Both the position numbers and the translations under genes were made by a program. 6,240 bases of DNA, taken from NCBI GenBank assembly GCA_026987255.1, contig JALSNA010000512.1, forward strand, positions 1 to 6,240, given 5' to 3'. This DNA comes from Hyphomicrobiales bacterium. GTDB lineage: Bacteria; Pseudomonadota; Alphaproteobacteria; Rhizobiales; Aestuariivirgaceae. The notes under the pieces were generated by a model. It worked only from the letters and a program-made list of their open reading frames with translations. It made no database searches and was not told where the DNA came from. Positions 1-5,813 of the stretch are shown here, piece by piece (position 1 is the stretch's first letter; every line of letters starts with the position of its first letter).

Positions 1-1236
1 CACAGCGCCAGGGGAACCGGTTTTTTGACCTATGGAGCCTTCGAGACGCGCTGGGGGAACTTTTCGCTCAATGCTTCCAGCCAGCACGTTTTCGGCGATT
101 ATGCCGACCTGGCCAGCATTACCGCCAAAACGGCCAGCACCGCAGGCGCAGCCAGCGTGCTGACGGCGGATGACTTCCCGCGCGCCATGGACAGCATCTC
201 GGTGGGCTATGGCCTGCCGGACATCGGCGGGGGGCTTGCGCTCAACTTCCTGCACGCCAGGAGCCGCTCGCAGGGCACAACCAATACGCTGTCCTTGACC
301 TATACGCAGAACCTGTGGCGCGGCATCAGCTTCTATGCCACGGCCTTCGCCGATCTGAAGCATATGGACAAACCGGCCTTCTTTGCCGGAATCACGGTGC
401 CGCTGGGTGGTGACAAGGGCACCGCCTCGGCCGGATTCAACTATGACAAAGGCGGAAAATACCGCGCCACGGCCAGCTATTCCAGGCCGCTGAAGCAGAA
501 AAACGGCTCGGTGGGCTGGCGCGCGCGGGTGAGCTATGGCGATCTGAAATCGGCCCAGGCCTCGCTGGCCTGGCGCACATCGAAAGCCACTTTGCGGGCC
601 ACCGCCATGCAGCTGAACGACAATACCCTGGGACGGGTGAGCGCCGATGGCGCGCTGGTCGTGGCCGGCGGCGGGGTGTTCATGAGCAACCGGATCAACG
701 ATTCCTTTGCGGTGGTGGACGTGGGCGCGCCGGATGTCACGGTGCGCTACGAGAACCGCCCCATAGGCAAGACCGGCAAGGACGGCAAGCTGCTGGTGCC
801 GACCTTGCGCTCCTTCGACCGCAACAAGATCTCCATCGATCCGGAAAACCTGCCGGTGGATGCCACGGTGCCAACGGACAAGAAATACGTGGTGCCCGCC
901 GACCGGGCCGGCGTTACGGTGGATTTCGGCATCAAGGAACACACCCGGGCGGCATTGGTGAGCTTCGTGGACGCCTCCGGCAAGCCGGTGGAGGTGGGCA
1001 GCGAGGTGCGCCTTGAGGGCGCGAGCGAGCCGCAGGTGGTGGGCTATGACGGGCAGGCCTATCTGGAGAATCTCAAGGCGCACAACGCGGTGCGCATCAG
1101 CGGGCCGAAGGGCACTTGCGCGGCGCAATTCGATTTCGCGCCCAGGCCGGGCGAGCAGGTCTTCATCGGCCCGGTGAAATGCACCCCCGTGAGCGGACAG
1201 GCGATGACCGGCGAGGACGGATCATCTCAAGGATGA
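1..1236 (+). CDS. Fimbrial/SCPU-type outer membrane usher, C-terminal half (5' truncated by window edge)
   Basis: The frame is open from base 1 to a TGA at 1234-1236, giving 411 visible codons. Ushers of this family are usually about 750-900 aa, so the N-terminal domain and first barrel strands lie to the left of the window. The visible part starts with roughly 210 residues of alternating beta-strand sequence with many Tyr/Ser/Arg (SYSRPL, WRARVSYGDL), typical of the translocation barrel. A C-terminal PapC_C-like region follows, with the hallmark run GGGVFMSNRINDSFAVVDVG (about 670-729), a YENRPIG segment, ISIDPENLP and VPADRAGV. Two cysteines close the domain (codons 1117-1119 and 1180-1182) and probably form a disulfide. 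Known family role: it threads chaperone-bound pilin or spore-coat-U-like subunits across the outer membrane. The wording of these motifs matches the SCPU/CsuD-like branch better than FimD. A 17-residue polar tail follows the last Cys. The TTG at 25 is not a real start. Confidence 0.93.
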   Translation, partial: HSARGTGFLTYGAFETRWGNFSLNASSQHVFGDYADLASITAKTASTAGAASVLTADDFPRAMDSISVGYGLPDIGGGLALNFLHARSRSQGTTNTLSLTYTQNLWRGISFYATAFADLKHMDKPAFFAGITVPLGGDKGTASAGFNYDKGGKYRATASYSRPLKQKNGSVGWRARVSYGDLKSAQASLAWRTSKATLRATAMQLNDNTLGRVSADGALVVAGGGVFMSNRINDSFAVVDVGAPDVTVRYENRPIGKTGKDGKLLVPTLRSFDRNKISIDPENLPVDATVPTDKKYVVPADRAGVTVDFGIKEHTRAALVSFVDASGKPVEVGSEVRLEGASEPQVVGYDGQAYLENLKAHNAVRISGPKGTCAAQFDFAPRPGEQVFIGPVKCTPVSGQAMTGEDGSSQG

Positions 1237-1237
1237 G

Positions 1238-1262
1238 CCCCTGCCCGGTTCCGGATCAGGGG
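1238..1262. terminator. Hairpin between usher and ABC operon, possible weak terminator
   Basis: CCCCTG (1238-1243) and CAGGGG (1257-1262) are perfect inverted arms. Between them CCG/CGG can add a 3-bp inner stem closed by GTTC, separated by a small internal loop. The hairpin begins 2 bp after the usher stop, where a terminator would be expected. No T-tract follows, so intrinsic termination would be inefficient. It may instead be an mRNA 3'-end stabiliser or a degenerate palindromic repeat. Confidence 0.35.
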
Positions 1263-1334
1263 AGCCTTGGCCGTTGCCGGAAGTGGCCCGGAGTGTGTTA
1301 AGGTATGTGCGGGGGCGCAGAATCACGGACCGGC

Positions 1335-1340
1335 GAGGGG
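1335..1340 (+). promoter_or_regulatory. Ribosome binding site supporting the 1351 start
   Basis: GAGGGG lies 10 nt upstream of the ATG at 1351. It supports that ATG over the upstream in-frame TTG at 1267, which would add 28 residues with no resemblance to the family's N-terminus. Confidence 0.5.
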
Positions 1341-1350
1341 CTGGGGCGGC

Positions 1351-2322
1351 ATGCATCCGGTTTTGAAAATCATCGTGCAAAGGCTGGCCTTGGGGGGCTT
1401 TTCCCTGCTGGCGGTCTCGGCGGTGATCTTCTTCTCGGTGAGCCTTCTGCCGGGCGATTACGCGCGCAACATCCTGGGCCAGTCGGCGACACCGGAGGCG
1501 GTGGCCAACCTGCGCCATGACCTGGCCCTGGACAGGCCCGCGCCGGAACGCTACGGGCGCTGGCTGCTGGCCGCGGCGCGGGGCGATTTCGGCACATCCT
1601 TCTCCGGCCGCGACGGCGGTCACGGGCGGGCCGTCTCGGCGCTGGTGCTGCCGCGCTTTTTCAACACCCTGGTGCTGGCCGCCCTGGCCGCACTGGTGGC
1701 CATACCGGCCGCCTTGCTGCTGGGAATTGCCGCGGCCATCGCGCGCGGGCGGGCCGCGGACAGACTCATCAACGCCGTGGCCCTGACCTTCGTGGCCATG
1801 CCGGAGTTTCTCATCGCCTATGTGCTGATCTACTGGCTGGCGGTGCGCGCCGGGCTCTTTCCGCCCCTGGCCAGCATTCACGAGGACATGAGCTGGGGGC
1901 AACGGCTGCACCGCCTGGCCTTGCCGGTGCTCACCTTGTCCTTCGTGGTGCTGGCGCACATCCTGCGCATGACGCGCGCCTCGCTGAGCGAACTTCTGGG
2001 GCGGCCATGGATGGAGACGGCGCTGCTCAAGGGCCTGCCGCGGCGCAGACGCATCGTTCATCACGCCCTGCCCAATGCCTGGGGCCCGATCATCAACATC
2101 GTGGCCTTCAACATCGCCTGGCTGATCACCGGGGTGGTGGTCACCGAAGTGGTCTTCGTCTATCCGGGCATCGGCCAGCTCATGGTGGATGCGGTGCGCA
2201 GCCGCGACATTCCGGTGGTGCAGGCCTGCGCGCTGATTTTCGCCGCCGTCTACATCGGCCTGAACCTGGCCGCCGACATTATCGCCATCGTCACCAACCC
2301 GAGGCTTTTGCACCCCAAATGA
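1351..2322 (+). CDS. ABC transporter permease, DppB/OppB-like (peptide/nickel/opine class)
   Basis: This 323-aa inner-membrane permease is one half of the channel of a peptide/nickel-type ABC importer. The start is set at ATG 1351 because the protein then begins MHPVLKIIVQRL, the usual short cytoplasmic lead into TM1. Family features in order: TM1 at about residues 15-33, ending in the SLLPGDYA motif; an NLRHDLALDRP segment (53-63), counterpart of the family's 'lr..lgLd.P'; GDFGTS (78-83); TM2 at about 104-130; TM3 near 143-165; TM4 near 190-206; the cytoplasmic EAA loop METALLKGLPRRRR..HHALPN (221-242) that docks on the ATPase; TM5 at about 247-271; EVVFVYPGIGQL (266-277); and TM6 at about 290-315. 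Length is normal for the family (about 305-340). The stop overlaps the next start as ATGA. The substrate cannot be read from the permease. Known from the family: a periplasmic binding protein normally delivers the substrate. Confidence 0.93.
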   Translation: MHPVLKIIVQRLALGGFSLLAVSAVIFFSVSLLPGDYARNILGQSATPEAVANLRHDLALDRPAPERYGRWLLAAARGDFGTSFSGRDGGHGRAVSALVLPRFFNTLVLAALAALVAIPAALLLGIAAAIARGRAADRLINAVALTFVAMPEFLIAYVLIYWLAVRAGLFPPLASIHEDMSWGQRLHRLALPVLTLSFVVLAHILRMTRASLSELLGRPWMETALLKGLPRRRRIVHHALPNAWGPIINIVAFNIAWLITGVVVTEVVFVYPGIGQLMVDAVRSRDIPVVQACALIFAAVYIGLNLAADIIAIVTNPRLLHPK

Positions 2323-3164
2323 CCTCTCGTGGATTACATTTCTCCCCACGGCGCGAGCGCGTCACGGCGGGCCGCATCCTGGCGGCGGCCATCGTGTGGC
2401 TTTATGTGCTCACCGCCCTGCTGGGGCCGTGGATCGCCCCTTATGGAGAAGCGCAGATCAGTGCCGAGCCCTTTGCGCCATGGAGCGCCGCGCACTGGCT
2501 GGGAACCGACCAGCTGGGGCGGGATTTTCTCTCGCGGCTGGTTTTCGGCATGCGCAATTCGCTCTTTCTGGCTCTGGCCATCACCATCGCGTCCTTTGCC
2601 CTGGGCGGCAGCCTCGGCCTGCTGGCGGCGGCCGGGCCGCGCCTTGCGGATCAGATCCTGTCCCGCCTGGTGGATGTCTTCATGGCCCTGCCGGCCCTGA
2701 TCTTCGCCCTCATGCTGCTGGCCATATTCGGCACCGGGGCGGCGCAGCTCATCGTGGTCATCGCGGCGCTGGACGCCACCCGGGTGTTCAGGCTGACGCG
2801 CGCCCTGGCGATGCGCGAGGCGGCGCTGGAATACGTGGAGGCGGCAAGATTGCGCGGCGAGAGCCTCGTCTGGATCATGGGGCGCGAAATCCTGCCCAAC
2901 ATCACCGGCCCGCTGCTGGCCGAGGCCGGGATGCGCTTTGCCTTCGTTTTCCTGACCATTGCCACCCTCTCCTTCCTGGGGCTGGGGTTGCAGCCTCCGG
3001 CCGCCGATCTGGGCTCCATGGTGCGCGAAACCGCCACCTTGATCACCTATGGCGATTTCACCCCGCTGATCCCGGCCCTGGTCATCGCCATTCTGGCCGG
3101 GGCGGTGAACTTTCTCATCGACGGCTATCAGGCTCAACCGGTGCCGGGAGGGGACGATGGGTGA
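2319..3164 (+). CDS. ABC transporter permease, DppC/OppC-like
   Basis: This 281-aa protein is the second half of the importer channel. The start is ATG 2319, overlapping the first permease's stop by 4 bp (ATGA), which implies translational coupling. The frame stays open further upstream to 2007, but that stretch is an out-of-frame reading of the DppB-like gene. N-terminal TM1 is at about residues 19-40. The HWLGTDQLGRDFLSRL signature (59-74) is diagnostic for the DppC family. RNSLFLALAI (79-88) opens TM2. The EAA loop EYVEAARLRGESLVWIMGRE (171-190) ends in ILPN. The late SFLGLGLQPP..DLGSMV motif (218-235) is also family-typical. The extreme C-terminus, DGYQAQPVPGGDDG, replaces the usual 'LGDgLRDaLDP' ending and is slightly divergent. 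Together with the 1351-2322 permease and the downstream ATPase it completes the membrane machinery. Confidence 0.93.
   Translation: MTSRGLHFSPRRERVTAGRILAAAIVWLYVLTALLGPWIAPYGEAQISAEPFAPWSAAHWLGTDQLGRDFLSRLVFGMRNSLFLALAITIASFALGGSLGLLAAAGPRLADQILSRLVDVFMALPALIFALMLLAIFGTGAAQLIVVIAALDATRVFRLTRALAMREAALEYVEAARLRGESLVWIMGREILPNITGPLLAEAGMRFAFVFLTIATLSFLGLGLQPPAADLGSMVRETATLITYGDFTPLIPALVIAILAGAVNFLIDGYQAQPVPGGDDG
3146..3154 (+). promoter_or_regulatory. Strong Shine-Dalgarno for the fused ATPase
   Basis: GGGAGGGGA lies just upstream of ATG 3157, inside the end of the DppC-like gene. It is the clearest ribosome binding site in the operon. It fixes the ATPase start and allows reinitiation after the permease stop at 3162-3164. 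Confidence 0.6.
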
Positions 3165-4761
3165 GGCCCCCTTGCTGGACATTCGCGGCCTGAGCATAAC
3201 CACGGCGGCGGGCGCACCGGTGCTGCGCGATGTCCATCTGCACCTGCGGCGCGGCGAGGTATTGGGGCTGGTGGGCGAATCGGGATCGGGCAAGACCACC
3301 CTGGGGCTGGCCGCCCTGGGGCATGTGCGCGCCGGTCTTGCGCGCGCCGCGGGGCGGGTGTGGTTCGATGGCGAGGAGCTTTTCGGCATTCCGCCGGCCC
3401 AGCTTGCGGGGGTGCGCGCAGCGCGCATGGCCTACGTGGCGCAAAGCGCGCAGACGGCCTTCAATCCGGCGCACCGGCTGACGAATCAGATCATCGAGGC
3501 GGCCGTCTTTCACGGCCTGATGGACGAAAAGACCGCACGGGCGCGGGCCCTCGCCGATCAGGCCAGGCTCGGCCTGCCCGAACCGGAGAAGCTGGGGCGG
3601 CGCTATCCGCATCAGGTCTCCGGCGGGCAGTTGCAAAGGGTGATGACCGCCATGGCCATGCAGACGCGGCCCGGTCTGATCGTTTTCGACGAGCCGACCA
3701 CGGCGCTGGACGTGACCACCCAGGCGCGGGTGCTGCTGGCGATGAAACGGCTGCTGGCTCAAAGCGGCGCTGCGGCGTTGTTCATCACCCACGATCTTGC
3801 GGTGGTGGCGCAGATGGCGCAGCGCATCTGCATCCTGCACAAGGGGCGCATCGTCGAGGAGAACGCCACGGAGGCCATTCTCGCCCACCCGGCGCATCCG
3901 GTGACGCGCAATCTGTGGGCGGTGCGCCAGGCGCAAAGAACAGCGCGGGCAGGCGGAAAGACCCTGCTGGAGGCGCGCAACCTGACGGCCGGATACGGGC
4001 GCGGCAAGGATATTCTGCATGATGTCTGCTTGCGCATCGCATCGGGGCGCACGGTGGCGGTGGTGGGCGAATCGGGATCGGGCAAGACCACCCTGGGGCG
4101 GGTCATTTGCGGGCTGCTGGAGCCGCGCAGCGGGACGATGCGCCTTGACGGCGCGCCCCTGCCGGGCCTTTTGCGGCAGCGCGGCAAGAGCTTGCGGCGG
4201 CGCATCCGCTTCGTGCATCAATCGGCGGAAACGGCGCTCAATCCGGCCCACCGGGCGCGCGACATCCTGGCGCGTCCCTTGCGGCTTTTCGAGGCATTGC
4301 GGGGGGCCGCCCTGGCGGCGCGCATCGAGGGGCTGATGCGCATGGTGGAGCTCGATCCGGCCCTTTTGCCGCGGCGCACGGGGCAGCTTTCGGGCGGGCA
4401 AAGGCAGCGCCTGGCCCTGGCGCGGGCGCTGGCGGGCGGCCCGGATCTGGTGATCTGCGATGAGGTCACCTCGTCGCTGGACAAGGTCATCCAGCGCGAG
4501 ATTCTCGGCCTGCTGGCGCGGCTGCAGGAGGAGACGGGGGTGAGCTATCTGTTCATCACCCATGACATGGACACGGTGCGCGCCATTGCCGATGAAGTGA
4601 TCGTCATGGCAGGCGGGCGCATCGTCGAGCAAGGCCTGCGCGATGCCGTGCTCGATACGCCGCAATCAGAACACACGAAGCGCCTGCTGGCCTGCGCGCC
4701 GCGCCCGCAACCGGGCTGGCTGGAAACAGCGGCAAGCACCGCGCGGGAGCAAGAGCGGTAA
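3157..4761 (+). CDS. Fused two-domain ABC ATPase, DppD-DppF-like (peptide/nickel transport)
   Basis: This 534-aa protein carries two complete nucleotide-binding domains in one chain, powering the transporter formed by the two upstream permeases. Its start overlaps the DppC-like gene by 8 bp. Domain 1: Walker A G40-ESGSGKTT (41-48), Q-loop Q96, signature VSGGQ (154-158), Walker B LIVFDEP (174-180), switch His212. Domain 2: Walker A 304-312, Q-loop Q355, signature LSGGQRQR (411-418), Walker B LVICDEVTSSLD (431-442), His469. All catalytic Lys, Asp, Glu and His positions are present, so both sites look ATP-competent. Oddities: the usual 'QDP..SLNP' after the Q-loop reads AQSAQTAFNP and HQSAETALNP, and the second Walker B has Val where Pro is standard. 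From memory these variants mark a Rhizobiales-type peptide-transporter ATPase subfamily ending in 'HPYT..LL...P..DPDWL'; here it reads EHTKRLLACAPRPQPGWL (505-522). The long Cys-bearing tail of OppD/OppF is missing after each domain. The substrate is unknown. Confidence 0.95.
   Translation: MGEAPLLDIRGLSITTAAGAPVLRDVHLHLRRGEVLGLVGESGSGKTTLGLAALGHVRAGLARAAGRVWFDGEELFGIPPAQLAGVRAARMAYVAQSAQTAFNPAHRLTNQIIEAAVFHGLMDEKTARARALADQARLGLPEPEKLGRRYPHQVSGGQLQRVMTAMAMQTRPGLIVFDEPTTALDVTTQARVLLAMKRLLAQSGAAALFITHDLAVVAQMAQRICILHKGRIVEENATEAILAHPAHPVTRNLWAVRQAQRTARAGGKTLLEARNLTAGYGRGKDILHDVCLRIASGRTVAVVGESGSGKTTLGRVICGLLEPRSGTMRLDGAPLPGLLRQRGKSLRRRIRFVHQSAETALNPAHRARDILARPLRLFEALRGAALAARIEGLMRMVELDPALLPRRTGQLSGGQRQRLALARALAGGPDLVICDEVTSSLDKVIQREILGLLARLQEETGVSYLFITHDMDTVRAIADEVIVMAGGRIVEQGLRDAVLDTPQSEHTKRLLACAPRPQPGWLETAASTAREQER
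3269..3307 (+). repeat. 39-bp perfect direct repeat, copy 1 (Walker A of domain 1)
   Basis: This stretch is identical base for base to 4061-4099. It encodes the Walker A loop of the first ATPase domain and its flanks (VGESGSGKTTLG). Confidence 0.9.
4061..4099 (+). repeat. 39-bp perfect direct repeat, copy 2 (Walker A of domain 2)
   Basis: Second copy, offset by 792 bp (264 codons) and in the same frame as copy 1. The identity includes all synonymous positions, whereas the rest of the two domains has diverged strongly apart from shorter shared stretches such as the AATCCGGC..CACCGG block at 3461-3477 and 4238-4254. Confidence 0.9.
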
Positions 4762-4830
4762 GGCAAACATTCGCCATTGGCGCATCTGAGCCATCCTTGC
4801 GGCAAACCGTTCCATCCGTGAGGGCCCCGG

Positions 4831-4872
4831 CAGACTCTCCTTCCGGTCAAGTGGGCATCTCTTGACTGTCTG
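4831..4872. repeat. Two-part inverted repeat (stem A)
   Basis: CAGAC (4831-4835) pairs with GTCTG (4868-4872). Nested inside, GTCAAG (4846-4851) pairs with CTTGAC (4861-4866) around a 9-nt loop. The left side has a 10-nt bulge and the right a single T. The fold is plausible but imperfect. Confidence 0.4.
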
Positions 4873-4880
4873 AAGACCAA

Positions 4881-4921
4881 GCCTCCCAAGCGCCAGCTTG
4901 CGGAGGCGGGAATCCATTGCC
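4881..4921. repeat. REP-like hairpin (stem B) with GGGAATCCATTG flank
   Basis: GCCTCC-CAAG (4881-4890) pairs with CTTG-C-GGAGGC (4897-4907), giving ten base pairs with a single bulged C and a 6-nt loop CGCCAG. The sequence GGGAATCCATTG follows at 4908-4919. The GGAGGCGGGAATCCA string resembles the extragenic palindromes common in proteobacterial genomes (variants of AAGGCGGGAATCCAG). This is recalled similarity, not a search. No T-tract follows, so it is unlikely to be an intrinsic terminator on the plus strand. Confidence 0.45.
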
Positions 4922-4946
4922 CTGGCGGGGCCTAAGAGGTTATTAA
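4917..4946 (+). promoter_or_regulatory. Candidate promoter for uppP
   Basis: TTGCCC (4917-4922) and TATTAA (4941-4946) match the sigma-70 -35 and -10 boxes at four of six positions each, with an 18-bp spacer. They sit in the only AT-rich patch upstream of uppP and would give a leader of about 50 nt. The match is weak and position is the main argument. Confidence 0.3.
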
Positions 4947-4950
4947 CCAT
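4938..4950 (+). promoter_or_regulatory. Palindrome GGTTATTAACC overlapping a TTAACCAT CtrA-like half-site
   Basis: GGTTA-T-TAACC (4938-4948) is a perfect 5-bp-arm palindrome, and TTAACCAT occupies 4943-4950. TTAACCAT resembles the half-site form of the CtrA box known in Caulobacter and relatives; the full TTAA-N7-TTAA form is absent. It overlaps the candidate -10 of uppP, so a bound regulator could act there. This is inferred from a short motif only. Confidence 0.25.
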
Positions 4951-5003
4951 ATGGCGCGCATTCTCGCGGGCGAACCCCTTATCTCTTGCGTGGACTTCTA
5001 TCC

Positions 5004-5813
5004 ATGAGCATTGAACAGATCGTCGTCCTGGCCATCGTGCAGGGCATTACCGAATTCCTGCCCATTTCCTCCTCCGGCCATCTCATACTGGTGCCGGCCC
5101 TGATGCACTGGAAGGACCAGGGGCTGATTGTCGATGTCATGGTGCACATGGGCTCCTTTCTGGCGGTGGTGGTCTATTTCTGGCGCGACATCGTGCAGCT
5201 GACCATCGGCGGGCTGGAGCTGCTGCGCGGGCGCATGAGTCCGCGGGCGCGCATGGCGCTCTACATCATCATCGCCACCATTCCGGCGGTGATCTTCGGG
5301 CTGATCGTCAAGAAGACCGGCTTCGAGGAGCATGTGCGCGGGCCGCTGATCGTGGCCATCAACGCGGTGCTCTTCGGCATCGTCATGTTCATTGCCGATC
5401 AGTATTCGCGCCAGGGCAGGCGCATGGAGGATCTGAGCCTGCTGCAGGCCCTGCTCATCGGCGTGGCCCAGGCCATCGCCATCATTCCGGGCACGTCGCG
5501 CTCTGGCATCACCATGGCGGCGGGGCGCTTTCTCGAGCTGACGCGGGCCGAGGCGGCGCGCTTTTCCTTCCTGGTGGGGGTTCCGGCCATCGCCGGGGCT
5601 GGCGTGCTGGTGCTCGGCGAGGCCATCTCCAAGGGCGAGGCCATCTCCACCGATGCGCTGCTCACCGGGGCGCTGACCTTCTTCGTGGCGCTGGGGGCCA
5701 TTGCCTTCCTGATGCGGGTGATCACCAGGATCGGCCTTGTGCCCTTCGTCATCTACCGCTTCATCCTGGCGGCCATCCTGTTCTACCTGATCTTCACCGG
5801 CTATTTCGCCTGA
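5004..5813 (+). CDS. uppP: Undecaprenyl-diphosphate phosphatase (BacA/UppP family)
   Basis: This 269-aa polytopic inner-membrane enzyme dephosphorylates undecaprenyl diphosphate, recycling the C55 lipid carrier for peptidoglycan and other envelope polymers. Extra activity is known to confer bacitracin resistance. Length matches E. coli UppP (273 aa). The first catalytic motif is QGITEFLPISSSGHL (13-27), containing the acidic QxxxE pattern, Ser and His. The second is PGTSRSGIT (162-170) with the essential Arg at 166. Downstream GRFLELTRAEAARFSFL (174-190) is also strongly conserved. About seven to eight hydrophobic helices are visible. ATG 5004 is chosen because MSIEQIVVLAIVQG is the normal family N-terminus; a TTG at 4986 would add six unconserved residues. 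The Shine-Dalgarno is weak (GTGGA near 4990-4994). The gene overlaps the convergent XRE gene by 13 bp. A small GEAIS tandem repeat lies at residues 206-215. Confidence 0.97.
   Translation: MSIEQIVVLAIVQGITEFLPISSSGHLILVPALMHWKDQGLIVDVMVHMGSFLAVVVYFWRDIVQLTIGGLELLRGRMSPRARMALYIIIATIPAVIFGLIVKKTGFEEHVRGPLIVAINAVLFGIVMFIADQYSRQGRRMEDLSLLQALLIGVAQAIAIIPGTSRSGITMAAGRFLELTRAEAARFSFLVGVPAIAGAGVLVLGEAISKGEAISTDALLTGALTFFVALGAIAFLMRVITRIGLVPFVIYRFILAAILFYLIFTGYFA
5616..5649 (+). repeat. In-frame 18-bp-period tandem repeat in uppP
   Basis: Sixteen bases (GGCGAGGCCATCTCCA) recur at 5616-5631 and 5634-5649, encoding GEAISK-GEAIST. It lies in a loop between two hydrophobic segments, where a six-residue insertion should be tolerated. 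Confidence 0.85.

Larger units (their letters stand above)
4762..5003. other. Structured intergenic region between ABC operon and uppP
   Basis: These 242 bp contain no gene I can support. Inverted repeats cluster from 4822 to 4933, and the AT-rich stretch around 4938-4953 stands out from the GC-rich surroundings. The small CGCC/GGCG hairpin at 4772-4782 just after the ATPase stop has a 4-bp stem and no T-tract, so it is not a convincing terminator. The region must carry the 3' end of the ABC transcript and probably the promoter for uppP. Confidence 0.7.

Noticed and set aside
1274..1309. Possible sigma-70 promoter for the ABC operon (TTGCCG with a downstream TTAAGG/TATGTG region)
   Set aside because: No -10 hexamer at acceptable spacing matches more than three positions, and no sigma-54 GG-N10-GC pattern fits either.
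1267..1350. TTG start adding 28 residues to the DppB-like permease
   Set aside because: The extension is unlike any DppB N-terminus and has no ribosome binding site; ATG 1351 has GAGGGG upstream.
2007..2318. Upstream extension of the DppC-like frame
   Set aside because: The added residues are an out-of-frame reading of the DppB-like gene; the protein proper starts at ATG 2319 in an ATGA overlap with the correct N-terminal helix.
1222..2349. Long minus-strand open frame (about 375 codons) opposite the DppB-like permease
   Set aside because: Its translation is a His/Gln/Arg/Gly-rich low-complexity sequence with no domain, typical of the antisense of GC-rich codons; the plus strand holds an unmistakable permease.
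3115..4665. Minus-strand open frame of about 516 codons opposite the ATPase
   Set aside because: It is an antisense shadow of the fused ATPase, rich in His/Arg/Gln and repeated because the ATPase itself is internally duplicated; no start context or family motif.
4862..4890. TTGACT (4862-4867) as a -35 box
   Set aside because: It is a good -35 match but the sequence 16-18 bp downstream is GC-rich with no -10, and it is part of the inverted repeat of stem A.
4545..4950. Minus-strand open frames crossing the ABC-uppP spacer
   Set aside because: They are Arg/Cys-rich with no domain and mostly overlap the ATPase end antisense; I found no supported start or ribosome binding site.
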